A stretch of DNA of 64,000 nt from Nocardia sp. CY41 (lineage in GTDB: Bacteria; Actinomycetota; Actinomycetes; Mycobacteriales; Mycobacteriaceae), in NCBI RefSeq assembly GCF_009829325.1, contig NZ_VUOS01000002.1:1-64000 (forward strand), read 5' to 3'. This document shows positions 34,252 through 44,200 of this stretch, in pieces (the stretch's first letter is position 1; each line of letters begins with the position of its first letter). The position numbers were made by a program, and so were the translations under genes. The notes under the pieces are model-generated. The model ran no database searches, had not been told where the DNA came from, and saw nothing but the letters and a program-made list of their open reading frames with translations.

Positions 34252-35055
34252 TCAGTTGCCGCGCAGCGCCTTCGCGATGGTGCGACGCATGAACGGCCGC
34301 GCGAGGTCCTCGGGCAGGTTCGCCCAGGCCAGGAAGAACCGCGTCAGCGGGTCGAGCGCGATGTGGTGGCGTCCGCGTGCCAAGCCCCGTACGGCGGCTT
34401 CGGCGACCCGCTGGGCCGACATCGGCTCGATGGACCCGGTGATGGCCTTTGTCTCCACCGGTTTTCGCTGGTTCTCCATGGCCAGCCCCGGTGTGTCGGT
34501 GTCGGCCGGATAGATCACCGTGACGTCCACGCCCTTCGGCTCGACTTCATAGCGCAGGCACAACGCCAACTGCCGGATGCTCGCCTTGGTCGGCCCGTAG
34601 GCGGTGTAGCCGGTGATTCCGAGGAACGCCGACGTCGAACTGACCAGCAGGATCTTGCCGCCGCCCCGCCGCACCATGCCGGGCAGCACCTGCCGCACGG
34701 CGTACACCGCGCCGAGATAGTTCGCCGACATCTGCACCTCGAACTCATCGGCGTCCACCTCGAGGAACCGCCCGGGCAGCGCGAGACCCGCACAACAGGC
34801 GATGACCTCGCACGGCCCGTTGCGCTGCTCCAATTCCGAGATGGCCGAGGCGAGTTGGTCCGGCCGCGTCACGTCCGCGGCGGCGCAGTCCACGCCCAGC
34901 CGTTTCGCGGTGTCGCGCAACGGTAGCTCACGGCGCGCGATGATCGAGACCTGCGCGCCGCGCCGCGCGAAAGCCTCCGCCACCGCGGCGCCGATCCCTT
35001 CCGATCCGCCGGTGACGACGACGTGCTTGCCGACCCAGTCCTCGACCCGTCCCAT
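34252..35055 (-). CDS. 3-Ketodihydrosphingosine reductase-like SDR (operon gene 7)
   Basis: 267 residues. TGGSEGIG cofactor motif; S-S-T-S-A-F and Y-G-P-T-K-A-S carry the catalytic Ser, Tyr and Lys. The pattern C-C-A-G rather than N-N-A-G, and V-I-Y-P-A-D-T-D-T-P-G near the cofactor-binding end, are those of the KDSR/Tsc10 group that reduces 3-ketosphinganine. A role in reducing the ketone made by the alpha-oxoamine synthase is the obvious inference. The start is 9 bp after the DUF1702 stop, so it is the last gene of the operon. A terminator follows. Confidence 0.8.
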   Translation of the reverse strand: MGRVEDWVGKHVVVTGGSEGIGAAVAEAFARRGAQVSIIARRELPLRDTAKRLGVDCAAADVTRPDQLASAISELEQRNGPCEVIACCAGLALPGRFLEVDADEFEVQMSANYLGAVYAVRQVLPGMVRRGGGKILLVSSTSAFLGITGYTAYGPTKASIRQLALCLRYEVEPKGVDVTVIYPADTDTPGLAMENQRKPVETKAITGSIEPMSAQRVAEAAVRGLARGRHHIALDPLTRFFLAWANLPEDLARPFMRRTIAKALRGN

Positions 35056-35064
35056 CGCGGCGGC

Positions 35065-36027
35065 TCAGGCTCGGCTCGCGGTGACGATCTCGGCGATACG
35101 GTCCCGCCACAGCAGGTAGGTGCCGGAGCTGCCGTCGTCGGGCAGGCCGTCGAGCGAGCTCTCGATCAGCGCGTCGGTCTCGGCCACGCCCGCGCCGCAG
35201 AAGACCTGCGCCGCGGCCTCGCTGTGCTCGTTGACGCTGTTGGTCTGCTGCCGGATGCGGGCGACCATGGCCGACCCCAGCGACAGCTGCGGCCGGAACG
35301 CATCGGCGGCGTCCCAGAGTTCCTCCATCGCCGCCGGTTCCACGCCGCCCGCGAAGGTGACGGCGATGCCGACGCCGCTCCACAGATCCGCGTGCCGCTG
35401 CGGCTCGAACTCGCCGATCAGCCGCACGACCCCGGCCGGGCTGCCCCCGCCGATGAACCACAGCGCACGGCCCATACCCTGATCGGCGATGCGCTTCAGG
35501 TTGTCGCGGTCGCCGAGCCAGCCGGGATAGCGGGTCTCGACGTGCTTGTCGCGCACGTAGCGCTGCATCTGGAAGAACGCCTTGTAGAAGCCGTAACCGT
35601 CGATGGCCAGCCAGCGGAACAGCGGGTGTTGCGGGAACAGCTTCTTCCACCGGAGCTTCGGGATCTTCGCCATCGCGAGTCCGACCCCGACGTACATGGT
35701 CAGCGCGTAGTCGCGGGCCGGACCCTCGATCAGGTCGGCCGCGCGCCGGCCGGGGGAGAGGGAGTCGATCGCGGTGAGGCCGACGGCCGCGCCTTCGTAG
35801 GCGAACCCGCGGTACTTCGGCGGGACCTGCAGCAGTGTGGCGATCAGCTCGTCGTTGTCCGAGCTGCGGACCGCGGAGTCGATGCCGCCGACCAGATGCA
35901 TGGTCACCTGCTCGAGTTCGAGCGCGGTGTGCTGGTCGGGCTGCTCGAATTTGCTCAGCACCGAGCGAACACTGGCCGGACTGGGAACGAAAAGGGCCGC
36001 GCGCAGCGGACCCAACGGCGAGGGCAT
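35065..36027 (-). CDS. DUF1702 protein, UnbL-type (operon gene 6)
   Basis: 320 residues. Recognised by R-G-F-A-Y-E-G-A-A-V-G-L-T-A-I-D, the L-F-R-W-L-A-I-D-G-Y-G-F segment and the following H-V-E-T-R-Y-P-G-W pattern, which match the DUF1702 family (UnbL) of enediyne warhead gene cassettes. Its biochemical role is unknown. ATG 36027 has GGAGA 6 nt before; a TTG at 36039 is the longer alternative. It follows the flavin reductase by 40 bp. No signal peptide or membrane helix is visible. Confidence 0.82.
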   Translation of the reverse strand: MPSPLGPLRAALFVPSPASVRSVLSKFEQPDQHTALELEQVTMHLVGGIDSAVRSSDNDELIATLLQVPPKYRGFAYEGAAVGLTAIDSLSPGRRAADLIEGPARDYALTMYVGVGLAMAKIPKLRWKKLFPQHPLFRWLAIDGYGFYKAFFQMQRYVRDKHVETRYPGWLGDRDNLKRIADQGMGRALWFIGGGSPAGVVRLIGEFEPQRHADLWSGVGIAVTFAGGVEPAAMEELWDAADAFRPQLSLGSAMVARIRQQTNSVNEHSEAAAQVFCGAGVAETDALIESSLDGLPDDGSSGTYLLWRDRIAEIVTASRA

Positions 36028-36067
36028 GTGATTCTCCAATCGTCAGAGGAGTCTTTTGGGGGCGTCG

Positions 36068-36562
36068 TCACAGGATGAAGCGGCGAAAACCGCCGTCGAA
36101 GAACGTCAGCGCTCCCTCGGCGGCCAGTCGGGCGTCGCGTTCGGCGTGCAGAACTTCGCCGACGACGATGCTGTGGTCGCCGCTGTCGAAGACGTTGTCG
36201 AGCTTGCATTCCAGGCCCGCGGCCGCGTTCGCCAGCATCGGCGCCGCGGTGTGCGGACCGGGAAACCACTCGACCCGGTCGAATTGCGCGTCGCCGTCGG
36301 GGCGCGCGGAGTCGGCGAAGTACCGGGCCACCGGCTCCTGGTCGACCGACAGCACCGACACGGCGAACGCGCCCGCCTCGTGGATCGCCCGATGCAGGCG
36401 CGCCGTGTGGGCGACGCACACCAGGATCAGCGGGGGATCCAGCGAGACGGACGTGAACGCGTTGGCGGTCATGCCGTGCGGCCGTGGCGACCCGGTGGTG
36501 ACCACGGTGACACCGGTGGTGAACGCGCCGAGCACGCGGCGCAGCTCGGCGCGGTCGGTCAT
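36068..36562 (-). CDS. Flavin reductase domain protein (operon gene 5)
   Basis: 164 residues, a complete flavin reductase-like domain: L-G-A-F-T-T-G-V-T-V-V-T-T, G-M-T-A-N-A-F-T-S-V-S-L-D-P-P-L-I-L-V-C and a C-terminal F-F-D-G-G-F-R. Proteins of this class give reduced FMN or FAD to a partner oxygenase or redox protein. No flavin monooxygenase is in the operon; the RnfD-like membrane protein is a possible partner. ATG 36562 sits in the stop of the RnfD-like gene (ATGA). Confidence 0.85.
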   Translation of the reverse strand: MTDRAELRRVLGAFTTGVTVVTTGSPRPHGMTANAFTSVSLDPPLILVCVAHTARLHRAIHEAGAFAVSVLSVDQEPVARYFADSARPDGDAQFDRVEWFPGPHTAAPMLANAAAGLECKLDNVFDSGDHSIVVGEVLHAERDARLAAEGALTFFDGGFRRFIL

Positions 36563-37791
36563 GAGCGGGCAGCCTCCTTCGCAGGCTCGGGTTCGCGCGC
36601 TATGTCGGCCTCCAGGTCGTCGGCCACCACGGGCTGCTGCGCCGCCTCCGGTGCCGTGCCGCGTTGCTGCCACCATTCCGCGATCCCGCGGACCCACCAG
36701 TAGACGCCGCGAGCGCCGCAGACGATGACCAGTGCGATGAACAACCCGTAGGAGATGTGCAGCGCGGTGACGACGCCGTACATGATGCCCACCGAGGCGC
36801 CGAACATGATCTGCTGCTTCTTGCCCGACGGGGTGGTGCCCGGGTCGGTGACCATGTAGTTGGTGAACAGCACGAACGCCAGGCCCGTCATCATGCTCAG
36901 GCCGGCCAGGATCGAGATGTTCGGCTCGATGAGCCCGCGCACGATGGCCTGCAGCGCGAACGCGCCCACCCACGCCATGATCAGCGGCATCTTCAGCGTC
37001 AGCTTGGCGTTGAGCATCGTGCCGGTCATCAGCAGGCCGAGCACGATGAGCGCGTCCGCCGGGCCGGTGATGTATTCGGTGAAGTGGTAGGGCGGGGCCA
37101 CCGCGATCATCGGGAACACCAGGAAGCACACCACCACACCGAAGTTCGACGGGTTCATGAAGTGGCGCATCTTGCCGTTGATCTTGGCGCGCAGCACCCA
37201 CTTCGTGCCGACGGCGACGACGATGCCGAAGATCACCGGCCACAGTTTGTCGTGCGCGAAGGTCAGGAAGTTGAACGCCAGACCCGTGATGTGCGCGGGC
37301 AGCAGGAACTCGAACAGCCCGCGCGGCCCCCGGCCCCGGAATGCGGGCGGCCGCTTGTACGCCCAAGCCGCCAGGACTTCCAGCCCGATCTCGGTGGAAT
37401 AGGCGGTGGCCAGCGCGATGAACGGCCAGAGGAACGGCTGCTCGAAGCCGAGCAGCGGGAACCCGATCAGATTGAAGATGGTGATCGAGATGGCGAAGTT
37501 GCGCAGCGCCAGATAGCGCGGATCCTTCGTCGCGGCGGGCTTCTCCACCCATTCCTTGGCGAATTCGGTGCCCGAGCGCTGGACCGCCGAGATACGTTCC
37601 GACGCGGTCACGCTCGTCCCGTTCCCGTTCCCGTTGCCGGCCGTGGCGACGGCTCTGTCCTCCTGGGCCGTGTCGTCGACCGCGGATGTGCCGTGGACGA
37701 TGCTGCCGTTGCCGTCGGCCGCCGAGGTTTCGTGGTGGCCGTTCGAGGCGGCTGTCGCCTCGCCCGGATCCTTCTTGTCGTTGTCGCTCAT
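36559..37791 (-). CDS. RnfD/NqrB-like membrane protein, UnbU-type (operon gene 4)
   Basis: 410 residues. The first 90 are a polar Gly/Asn/Ser/Thr-rich tail (with a GNGNGNG run) that is probably cytoplasmic; then about ten membrane segments. H-F-M-N-P-S-N-F-G, P-P-Y-H-F-T-E-Y and N-Y-M-V-T-D-P-G-T-T-P-S-G are shared with UnbU, the RnfD-like integral membrane protein of enediyne cassettes. In RnfD/NqrB the family carries FMN and quinone or electrons; here I would expect a redox role but cannot show a flavin site. Start and stop both overlap neighbours by 4 bp (ATGA). Confidence 0.82.
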   Translation of the reverse strand: MSDNDKKDPGEATAASNGHHETSAADGNGSIVHGTSAVDDTAQEDRAVATAGNGNGNGTSVTASERISAVQRSGTEFAKEWVEKPAATKDPRYLALRNFAISITIFNLIGFPLLGFEQPFLWPFIALATAYSTEIGLEVLAAWAYKRPPAFRGRGPRGLFEFLLPAHITGLAFNFLTFAHDKLWPVIFGIVVAVGTKWVLRAKINGKMRHFMNPSNFGVVVCFLVFPMIAVAPPYHFTEYITGPADALIVLGLLMTGTMLNAKLTLKMPLIMAWVGAFALQAIVRGLIEPNISILAGLSMMTGLAFVLFTNYMVTDPGTTPSGKKQQIMFGASVGIMYGVVTALHISYGLFIALVIVCGARGVYWWVRGIAEWWQQRGTAPEAAQQPVVADDLEADIAREPEPAKEAARS

Positions 37792-39800
37792 CGCTGCTTG
37801 ACCTCCTGCGCGTCCGAGGCGAGGTTCACGGTGTGCCAGCCCGGCGCGAGCTGGAGGGATTGTTCGTGCGGGGCGCCGTTGGTCTCCCGCCAGCGAAGCG
37901 TGACGTGCAACGGGGCGGCCGGGTCGACGTCGCCGAGTCCGATGTGCACCTCGGTGGCGCGCTTGCCGGTGTGCCCGCTGCCGCCGTCGAGGTGACTGGT
38001 GAGCAACCGGCCGTCCGGCGTGCGGACCTCGACCTGGGCGTCCACCGCCGGAACGCCCTGCGTGGGAAGACCGGCGATGGTGTTCGCGGTCGCGGTGCCC
38101 TCCCAGGCCTGTCGGAACAGCTTGAGGCCGAGGAACTGGCCGTTGTTCGCCTTGTTGTTGTGATAGAAGGTCGGGTCGCCCCATTGGCGGGCGACGGCGA
38201 AACTCAGCGCGCCGTTGCCGGACGTGTCGCCGACCGCGATGCCGCGCGAGGGCACCGGGGTGTCCATGCCGAGGGCGTGGGTGAGGTTGGCGAACTTGCC
38301 GTCGTCACCGCGGCTGAAGAAGCCGACCGGATCGCTGCCCGCCAGATCCGAGTCCTCGCCGATGATCGGCCACGACCACGGGTACTTGGTGAGGTTGTCG
38401 TTCATGGTGCCGAGTTCCTGGATCTGCGGCCACCGGTTGGTATCGCCCTTGATCATGCCGGTGGCCTGGACCACCTCGTTGCGACCGTCGTTGTCGAAGT
38501 CGTCGATCTTGGCGTCCCAGCCCCAGGTCTCCCAGGCCAGCCCGACGTCGGTCGCGCGGTTCTTGAACGGCGCGACGCCCTCGGCGAGCTGACGTGCCGC
38601 GTCGGTGGTGTCCTTGGCGGTGTTGTAGAACGCGAAGTGACCTTCCATCAGCGCGAAGCGCACCGCGATGTTGCTGACGAACAGGTCCGGCAAGCCGTCG
38701 CCGTTCAGGTCACCGAAGTCCGCCGCCATGCCCTTGTCCGAATCATGGCCGAGCACATACGACTTCGGCTCGACGATGCCGCGCTCGCCCTCGGCGAAGC
38801 CGAAGCGGATCTGTCCCGGCGTGGACTTGTTGACGAACAGGCGGTCGCGCCCGAAGTCATTGGCCACGTACAACTCCGGCAGCTGGTCGCCGTTCAGGTC
38901 GGACGCGGCGGCGGCCAGCGCCCACCCGGTGTCCATGCCGATCGGGAACGGGTTGGCCACCTCACGGTAGTCGGCGGTCGGCTCGTCGCCCGCCTTGGCG
39001 GAGGCCAGGGTGAAGATCCGGTCCTTGCCACCGTTGCGCGCGTTGGACAGCGAGTCGGTCATCCACAGCGCGAGCTGGCCCTCCTTGGAGAGCACGTCCA
39101 TGTCGTCGAAGTACTGACCCAGGTAGATGTCCGGCTTGCCGTCACCGTCGAAGTCGGACACCGAGACCGCCGCGGTGATCCAGCGCTCGCCCTCGTAGTG
39201 CCCGTCCGGGGTGTTCGGGGAGGGGACCAGGTCGACCGGGCGGAACGCCTTGGCGTCCAAACGGGTCGCGTTGGCGCGCTGCAGGTACAGGATCGGCGTG
39301 CGGCCGTAGTACGACACCAGGGCGTCCAGCCGGCCGTCACCGTTGAAGTCGCCGGGGATGCAGCCCGACGGAACGGTGGACGCGTCGGCGGGCAGCGGTT
39401 TCGGATCGAGCACGAACGGCTCGTACCGGCCGGTGTTGCTGTCCGGCGTCGGCGTGATGAACGCCGTATCGGAGCGGGGGTCGACCACACACAGGTCGTC
39501 GGCCAGCCGGTTGCCGTCGAAATCGTTCATCGCGATGGCCGCGCCGACCGAGGAGATCCAGGCCGACAGGTGCTTGTACGGCTCGCGCAGCTCGCGGATC
39601 TTGCGATCGGTCGGCAGGCCCTTGGGCAGGGCGATCGGCATCGCGGTGAAGTCGAACTTGCTCGCGATCGGCCCGCCCGCTTCGTCGTAGGTGGGCAGCA
39701 GCGCCGACCGCGCGGGGATGAACAGCGAGCCCATCAGCAGCAGGGCCACCCCGGGCACCACCGCTTTTCGGAGGAGGGATCGGTTGATGGGAATTTTCAC
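37788..39800 (-). CDS. FG-GAP/VCBS repeat protein with a C-terminal ASPIC/UnbV domain (operon gene 3)
   Basis: 670 residues. An N-terminal signal or anchor (about 10-30), then FG-GAP-like repeats with the calcium-binding D-F-N/D-G-D/N-G-x pattern at several places (for example DFNGDGRLD, DFDGDGKPD, DLNGDQLPE, DLNGDGLPD, DFDNDGRNE), and a C-terminal ASPIC/UnbV domain of about 110 residues (from N-N-G-Q-F-L-G-L). It should be exported or membrane-anchored with a seven-bladed propeller outside. UnbV is a standard component of enediyne cassettes. GTG start in the stop of the oxoamine synthase (GTGA 39797-39800). Confidence 0.85.
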   Translation of the reverse strand: MKIPINRSLLRKAVVPGVALLLMGSLFIPARSALLPTYDEAGGPIASKFDFTAMPIALPKGLPTDRKIRELREPYKHLSAWISSVGAAIAMNDFDGNRLADDLCVVDPRSDTAFITPTPDSNTGRYEPFVLDPKPLPADASTVPSGCIPGDFNGDGRLDALVSYYGRTPILYLQRANATRLDAKAFRPVDLVPSPNTPDGHYEGERWITAAVSVSDFDGDGKPDIYLGQYFDDMDVLSKEGQLALWMTDSLSNARNGGKDRIFTLASAKAGDEPTADYREVANPFPIGMDTGWALAAAASDLNGDQLPELYVANDFGRDRLFVNKSTPGQIRFGFAEGERGIVEPKSYVLGHDSDKGMAADFGDLNGDGLPDLFVSNIAVRFALMEGHFAFYNTAKDTTDAARQLAEGVAPFKNRATDVGLAWETWGWDAKIDDFDNDGRNEVVQATGMIKGDTNRWPQIQELGTMNDNLTKYPWSWPIIGEDSDLAGSDPVGFFSRGDDGKFANLTHALGMDTPVPSRGIAVGDTSGNGALSFAVARQWGDPTFYHNNKANNGQFLGLKLFRQAWEGTATANTIAGLPTQGVPAVDAQVEVRTPDGRLLTSHLDGGSGHTGKRATEVHIGLGDVDPAAPLHVTLRWRETNGAPHEQSLQLAPGWHTVNLASDAQEVKQR

Positions 39801-41218
39801 GAGTGCTGCTCCTCATGGGCGAGTGTGAATTGCTTTCCCGCGGTGTCCGCGAGTCCGTCGAGCACCTCGCGCAGCGTGGCCAGCGCCTGGTCCATGTGCT
39901 GCTCGGTGTGCCTGCAGTTGATGAAGAACCGCAGCCTTGCCTCCCCGGCCGGGACGACCGGGTGGGTGATGGCGTTCACGCTGAAACCGCGCTGCAGCAT
40001 GGCCAGCGCCGCCAGTACCGCCGGTTCGTCGGCGCCGGTCATGACCGGGATGATCGGCGAACCCTCCGAGGTGCCGATGTCGAAGCCGTATTCCTCGGCG
40101 CGGCGGTGGAAGTACTCGCTGTTGTGCCGCAACCGGGTCACCCGTTCCGGCTCGTCGCGCAGGACCTCGAGCCCGGCCAGGGCGGCGCCGATGGCCGACG
40201 GGGCCGGCGCGGCGGTGTACATGCTCAAACCGCCTGCGACGTATTTGAATCCGTCGACCAGTTCCCGGTTGCCCGCGAGATAGCCGCCGACGCTGCCGAG
40301 CGCCTTGGACAGGGTGCCCATCCAGACGTCCACGGCGTCGCCGGGCAGGTCGAACAGCTCGCGCACGCCGTGCCCGGTCGCGCCGAGCGTGCCGAAGGAA
40401 TGCGCTTCGTCGATCATGATCGAGCAGTCGTAGCGTCGGGCCACCTCGATGATCTCGGGCAGTCGGACCACGTCGCCGTCCATGCTGTAGAGGCCCTCGA
40501 TGATCACCATGGCCCGGTCGAAGCTGCGCCGCGACATCTTGAGAATCGTCTCGAGCGACTCGGGGTCGTTGTGCCGGAACGAGACTCGCTTGCAGCGCGA
40601 CCACTCCGTGCCGGAGACCACGCTGTGGTGGATGAGCGCGTCGCAGACCGCGAGATCACGCTTGCCGAGCAGGAATCCGACCGCGGCGGCATTGGTGAGG
40701 TAGCCGCTCGCGGTCACCAGTGCCGCCTCGGTGTCGTAGCGGCGGGCGATCTCGGCTTCCAGCTCGCGATAGATCGGCAGTTCGCCCGCCACGATCCGGA
40801 CCGCGGCGGCGGAGGTGCCGTACTGGTCGATCGCGTCCTTGGCCGCCTGCCGCACCCGCGGGTCGGCGGCCAGGTCCAGATAGCCGAAGCTGCTGAAATT
40901 CACCACATCCCGGTCGGCCATGCGGGTCACCGCGCCGCTGACGCCTTCGTGCGGCAGGTAGTAGGGGTTGACCAGGCCGACCTGGTTGACCCAGGTGTCG
41001 AACCGCCCGAACCGCTGTCCGGCCTCGAGTACGCCGGGGTGGTCACGGAAGGACGTGTGAGCGACGCCGCGTGACGCGCTGTTGCCGGGTGCGGTGGCCG
41101 CGGCGGCGGAGCCGTTCGCGGCCCGCGCGCCGTCGGCCGCCGCCGGAGTGGCGCCGGGCTCGCCGCTCGCGTGCCTGGCCAGCAGTGCGCGGGCCAGTTC
41201 TCTGTTGTTGCCGGTCAT
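39797..41218 (-). CDS. Alpha-oxoamine synthase (PLP-dependent; AONS/serine palmitoyltransferase-like) (operon gene 2)
   Basis: 473 residues. An Ala-rich linker of about 55 residues precedes the enzyme. PLP-site features: H-H-S-V (197-200), D-E-A-H-S-F-G (Asp270, His273), and Lys305 in TLSKALGS, the Schiff-base lysine. The family condenses an acyl-thioester with an amino acid and loses CO2 to give an alpha-amino ketone. Next to a PKS without thioesterase, it is the natural off-loading enzyme, taking the acyl chain from the PKS ACP. ATG 41218 overlaps the PKS stop (ATGA 41215-41218). Amino acid used: unknown. Confidence 0.9.
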   Translation of the reverse strand: MTGNNRELARALLARHASGEPGATPAAADGARAANGSAAAATAPGNSASRGVAHTSFRDHPGVLEAGQRFGRFDTWVNQVGLVNPYYLPHEGVSGAVTRMADRDVVNFSSFGYLDLAADPRVRQAAKDAIDQYGTSAAAVRIVAGELPIYRELEAEIARRYDTEAALVTASGYLTNAAAVGFLLGKRDLAVCDALIHHSVVSGTEWSRCKRVSFRHNDPESLETILKMSRRSFDRAMVIIEGLYSMDGDVVRLPEIIEVARRYDCSIMIDEAHSFGTLGATGHGVRELFDLPGDAVDVWMGTLSKALGSVGGYLAGNRELVDGFKYVAGGLSMYTAAPAPSAIGAALAGLEVLRDEPERVTRLRHNSEYFHRRAEEYGFDIGTSEGSPIIPVMTGADEPAVLAALAMLQRGFSVNAITHPVVPAGEARLRFFINCRHTEQHMDQALATLREVLDGLADTAGKQFTLAHEEQHS

Positions 41219-44200
41219 TCGTCCTCGCTCCTCGCCGCGCGCTCTTCTTCCTGGGCAATCTGCTCGGCAATTCGCGCGCCGAGCCCGCGCAACGTCAGTC
41301 CGATCACGGCGAGCACCGACAGCTGGGTGCCGAGCACCTGCACGACGCGAGCGCCGAACTCCATGCCCATCAGCGAATCCATGCCGAGTTCGGGCAGCGG
41401 GGTGTTCAGGTCGATCGTCTCGGCGTCGACGCCGAGCACCGCCGCGAGCTGCTCGGCGAGCAGGTAGGCCACCACCTCGCCGCGCTGGTCGACGCCCAGC
41501 TGGAGAATCTCCGCCCGCAGCGCGCCCGCACCCGCCGCGCCGCCGCCCGCGGCCGCCACCTGCTCGGCGAAACGCGGCGTGCGGGTGGACGGGCGGTGCG
41601 CCAGTGCCCACTGGCTCCAGTCCACGTCGAACAGCACGATCTGCGGCAGGTTCAGCCGCAGGCATTCGCCCAGCAGATCGGTGGCCACGTCCATGTCCAC
41701 CGAGCGGTAGCCGGTCATCTCGGCGTACCGGCTGACCGCCTCGTAGTCGGCCATGCCGCCGCCACCGCTCATGAAGCCCCAGTTCACCGCGAGCGCGGCG
41801 GCGCCGCGGGCCCGGCGGGCGGCGGCGATCATGTCCAGGACGGAATTGGCTGCCGCGTAGCCGAATTGGGGTGAGATGCCGACGATGCTGCTCGCCGAGG
41901 AGAACAGCACGAACATGTCCAGCTCGATGTCCGCGGCGGTGACGGCGGTGTCCAGGTTGACCGCTCCGGCGACCTTGGGCCCGAAGATCTCCGTCAACGA
42001 CTCGGCGGTGATCTGCGGTACCTCGAGGTTGTTCACCACACCGGCCGCGTGGAACACCCCGCGCAGCGGGTGCCCGCTCGCTCGGATGCGCTCGACCAGC
42101 GCGGCGACGGCGTCGTAATCGGCCATATCCAGGCGTTCTTCGACCACTTCCACACCGCGGGCGGCGATTTCGGCGACCGCCGCGCGAGCCGCGTCCCCGG
42201 TGGCGCCGCTGCGCCCGGCCAGCACCAGGCGCCGTGCGCCGATCCGCGCCAGCCAGCGCGCGGTGGCCAGTCCGAACGCGCCGAAGCCGCCGGTGACCAA
42301 GTAGCTGGCCTCCGGATCGATCGGCAGACCCGGCCGCTTGCCCAGCACGGTCGGTTCCGGTTCGCGCAGGTCGAGGACCACGCGGCCGATCTGCTTGGAC
42401 CGCACCACGGTCTCGAACGCTTCGGCGGTCGAAGTCATCGGGAAGGCGGTGTAGGGCAGATAGTCGTAGGTGCCGTCGTTCAGCGCGTCCATCGCCCGGC
42501 GTGCCGCGCGACGGACCAGTTCGGGGCGCACGGCCAAGGCGCGGTCCATGTCCACGGCGAAGAACGACAGGTTCCGGTCGAACGGGCGCAGGTCGATCGC
42601 GCCACCGCCGTAGATGTCCGCCTTGCCGATCTCGATGATCCGGCCGAACTCGGCGGCCACCCGCAGATTCTGCTGGAGGATCTCGCCGGGGGAGGAGTTG
42701 TAGACCACGTCGACGCCGCGTCCGCCGGTGAGCGCGAGCACCTCGTCGACGAAGCTGATCGACCGCGAGTTGACCACCTCGTGCGCCCCCGCCGCGGCGG
42801 CCACCGCACGGCGCTCCTCCGAGCCCGCCGTCGCGATCACCCGCGCGCCGAGGCGCACCGCCACCTGGACCGCGGCCATGCCCATGCCGCCCGCCGCGCC
42901 GTGCACCAGCACCGTCTCACCCGCGTGCAGGTGGGCGAGCTCGCCGAAGGCGAATTCGGCGGTCAGAAAGGGCAGCACCGAGCTGGAGTGGCACGGGTCG
43001 AGTTCGGTGTCCGGATAGTTCAGGGGCATCGTGGCGCCCTCGTCCGGCCGGAGGGTGACATGCCTGCGGACCAGGTCCCTGGCGCACACCGACATCTCGT
43101 CGCCGACGGCGACCTCGGTCACCCCGGGACCGACCCGCTCGACGACGCCGAACCCGTCCATCCCCAGGTCGGTGCCGAAGTACGTTCCGGCAAGCTCCTT
43201 TTCGGTGAGCACGCCGAGCACCTTGAGCGCGTCCTTGTAGTTGAGGCCCACCGCGTCCATCCGGATCTCGACCTCGCCGGGGCCCGGCGGCACGCGATCG
43301 ACCGCGCGCCAGGCCAGATCCGACAACAGCCGGGATCGCGGAATCTCCAGGCGGAACGAACTTTCCGGGTCGGTCAGCGGCGCGGCCTCGTCCCAGACCG
43401 CCAGATGCTCCCGCAGGGACTTGCGCAGGTGCAGCGCCCAGCACGCGCCCGCTCGCAACGCGACCTCGTCGGCCCGTCCGTCGCCGAACACCTGCTCGAC
43501 GATGTCGGCGGCGCGCGTGGCCGGTTCGGTGTCGACCAGCCGCCACTGCACGGCGGGTTGCTCGTTGCGCAGCGTTCGCCGCGCGCCGGTGAGCGCGGCC
43601 TGCGCCGGATGCGCGAAGGCGTCGACCGGCAGGCAGAACGCCTGCTCGGTGACCACCACCGCACGTACCTCGGCCACCGGGGCGTCGTCGTTCTCCTCGC
43701 CGACCACCAGCTCGCCGACCGCCTTCGCGACCAGGGCGAGCCCGTAGGCGTTGGGCACGGCGTCCAGCTCGGCGCCCGACACCACGACGAGGCGGCCGCG
43801 CGTCGTCCCGGGCCGCTGCTGCGCTGCGCGCAGCGCCGCGAGGACGCGATCCGAGGCGCCGGCCTCCTCCGGGTCCAGGGTGAGGATCTCCGAGGAGGCA
43901 CGGGCGCTGGCGATCTCCTTCGCGCGCTGGGAGACGGTGCTGCCCAGGCTGACCACGAGCAGGAACTCTTCGCCGCCCGCGGGTTCGTCGGCGGTCGCGA
44001 TGTCGTCGACGATCGACCACACCGGCTCGTAGAACAGGTCGTCGAGCTGGTCGTGCAGGTCCGGCTCGGCAGCCAGCCTGGCGAACCGGACACCCGAAAG
44101 GCTCAGTGCGACAGCGCCTTCCGGCGAGGCGACGGTGATGTCAGCGCCCAGCGGATCGCCGTCCACCCGGCGGACCAGCACGACCGCCTGCTCGGGCAGC

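Noticed and set aside
36559..38184. An RnfD-like protein extended to 38184
   Set aside because: The extension overlaps the UnbV coding sequence in another frame; ATG 37791 overlaps the UnbV stop by 4 bp, as at the neighbouring junctions.
37788..39800. Integrin-like adhesin
   Set aside because: The FG-GAP repeats invite this, but the C-terminal ASPIC/UnbV domain and the operon context fit UnbV better.
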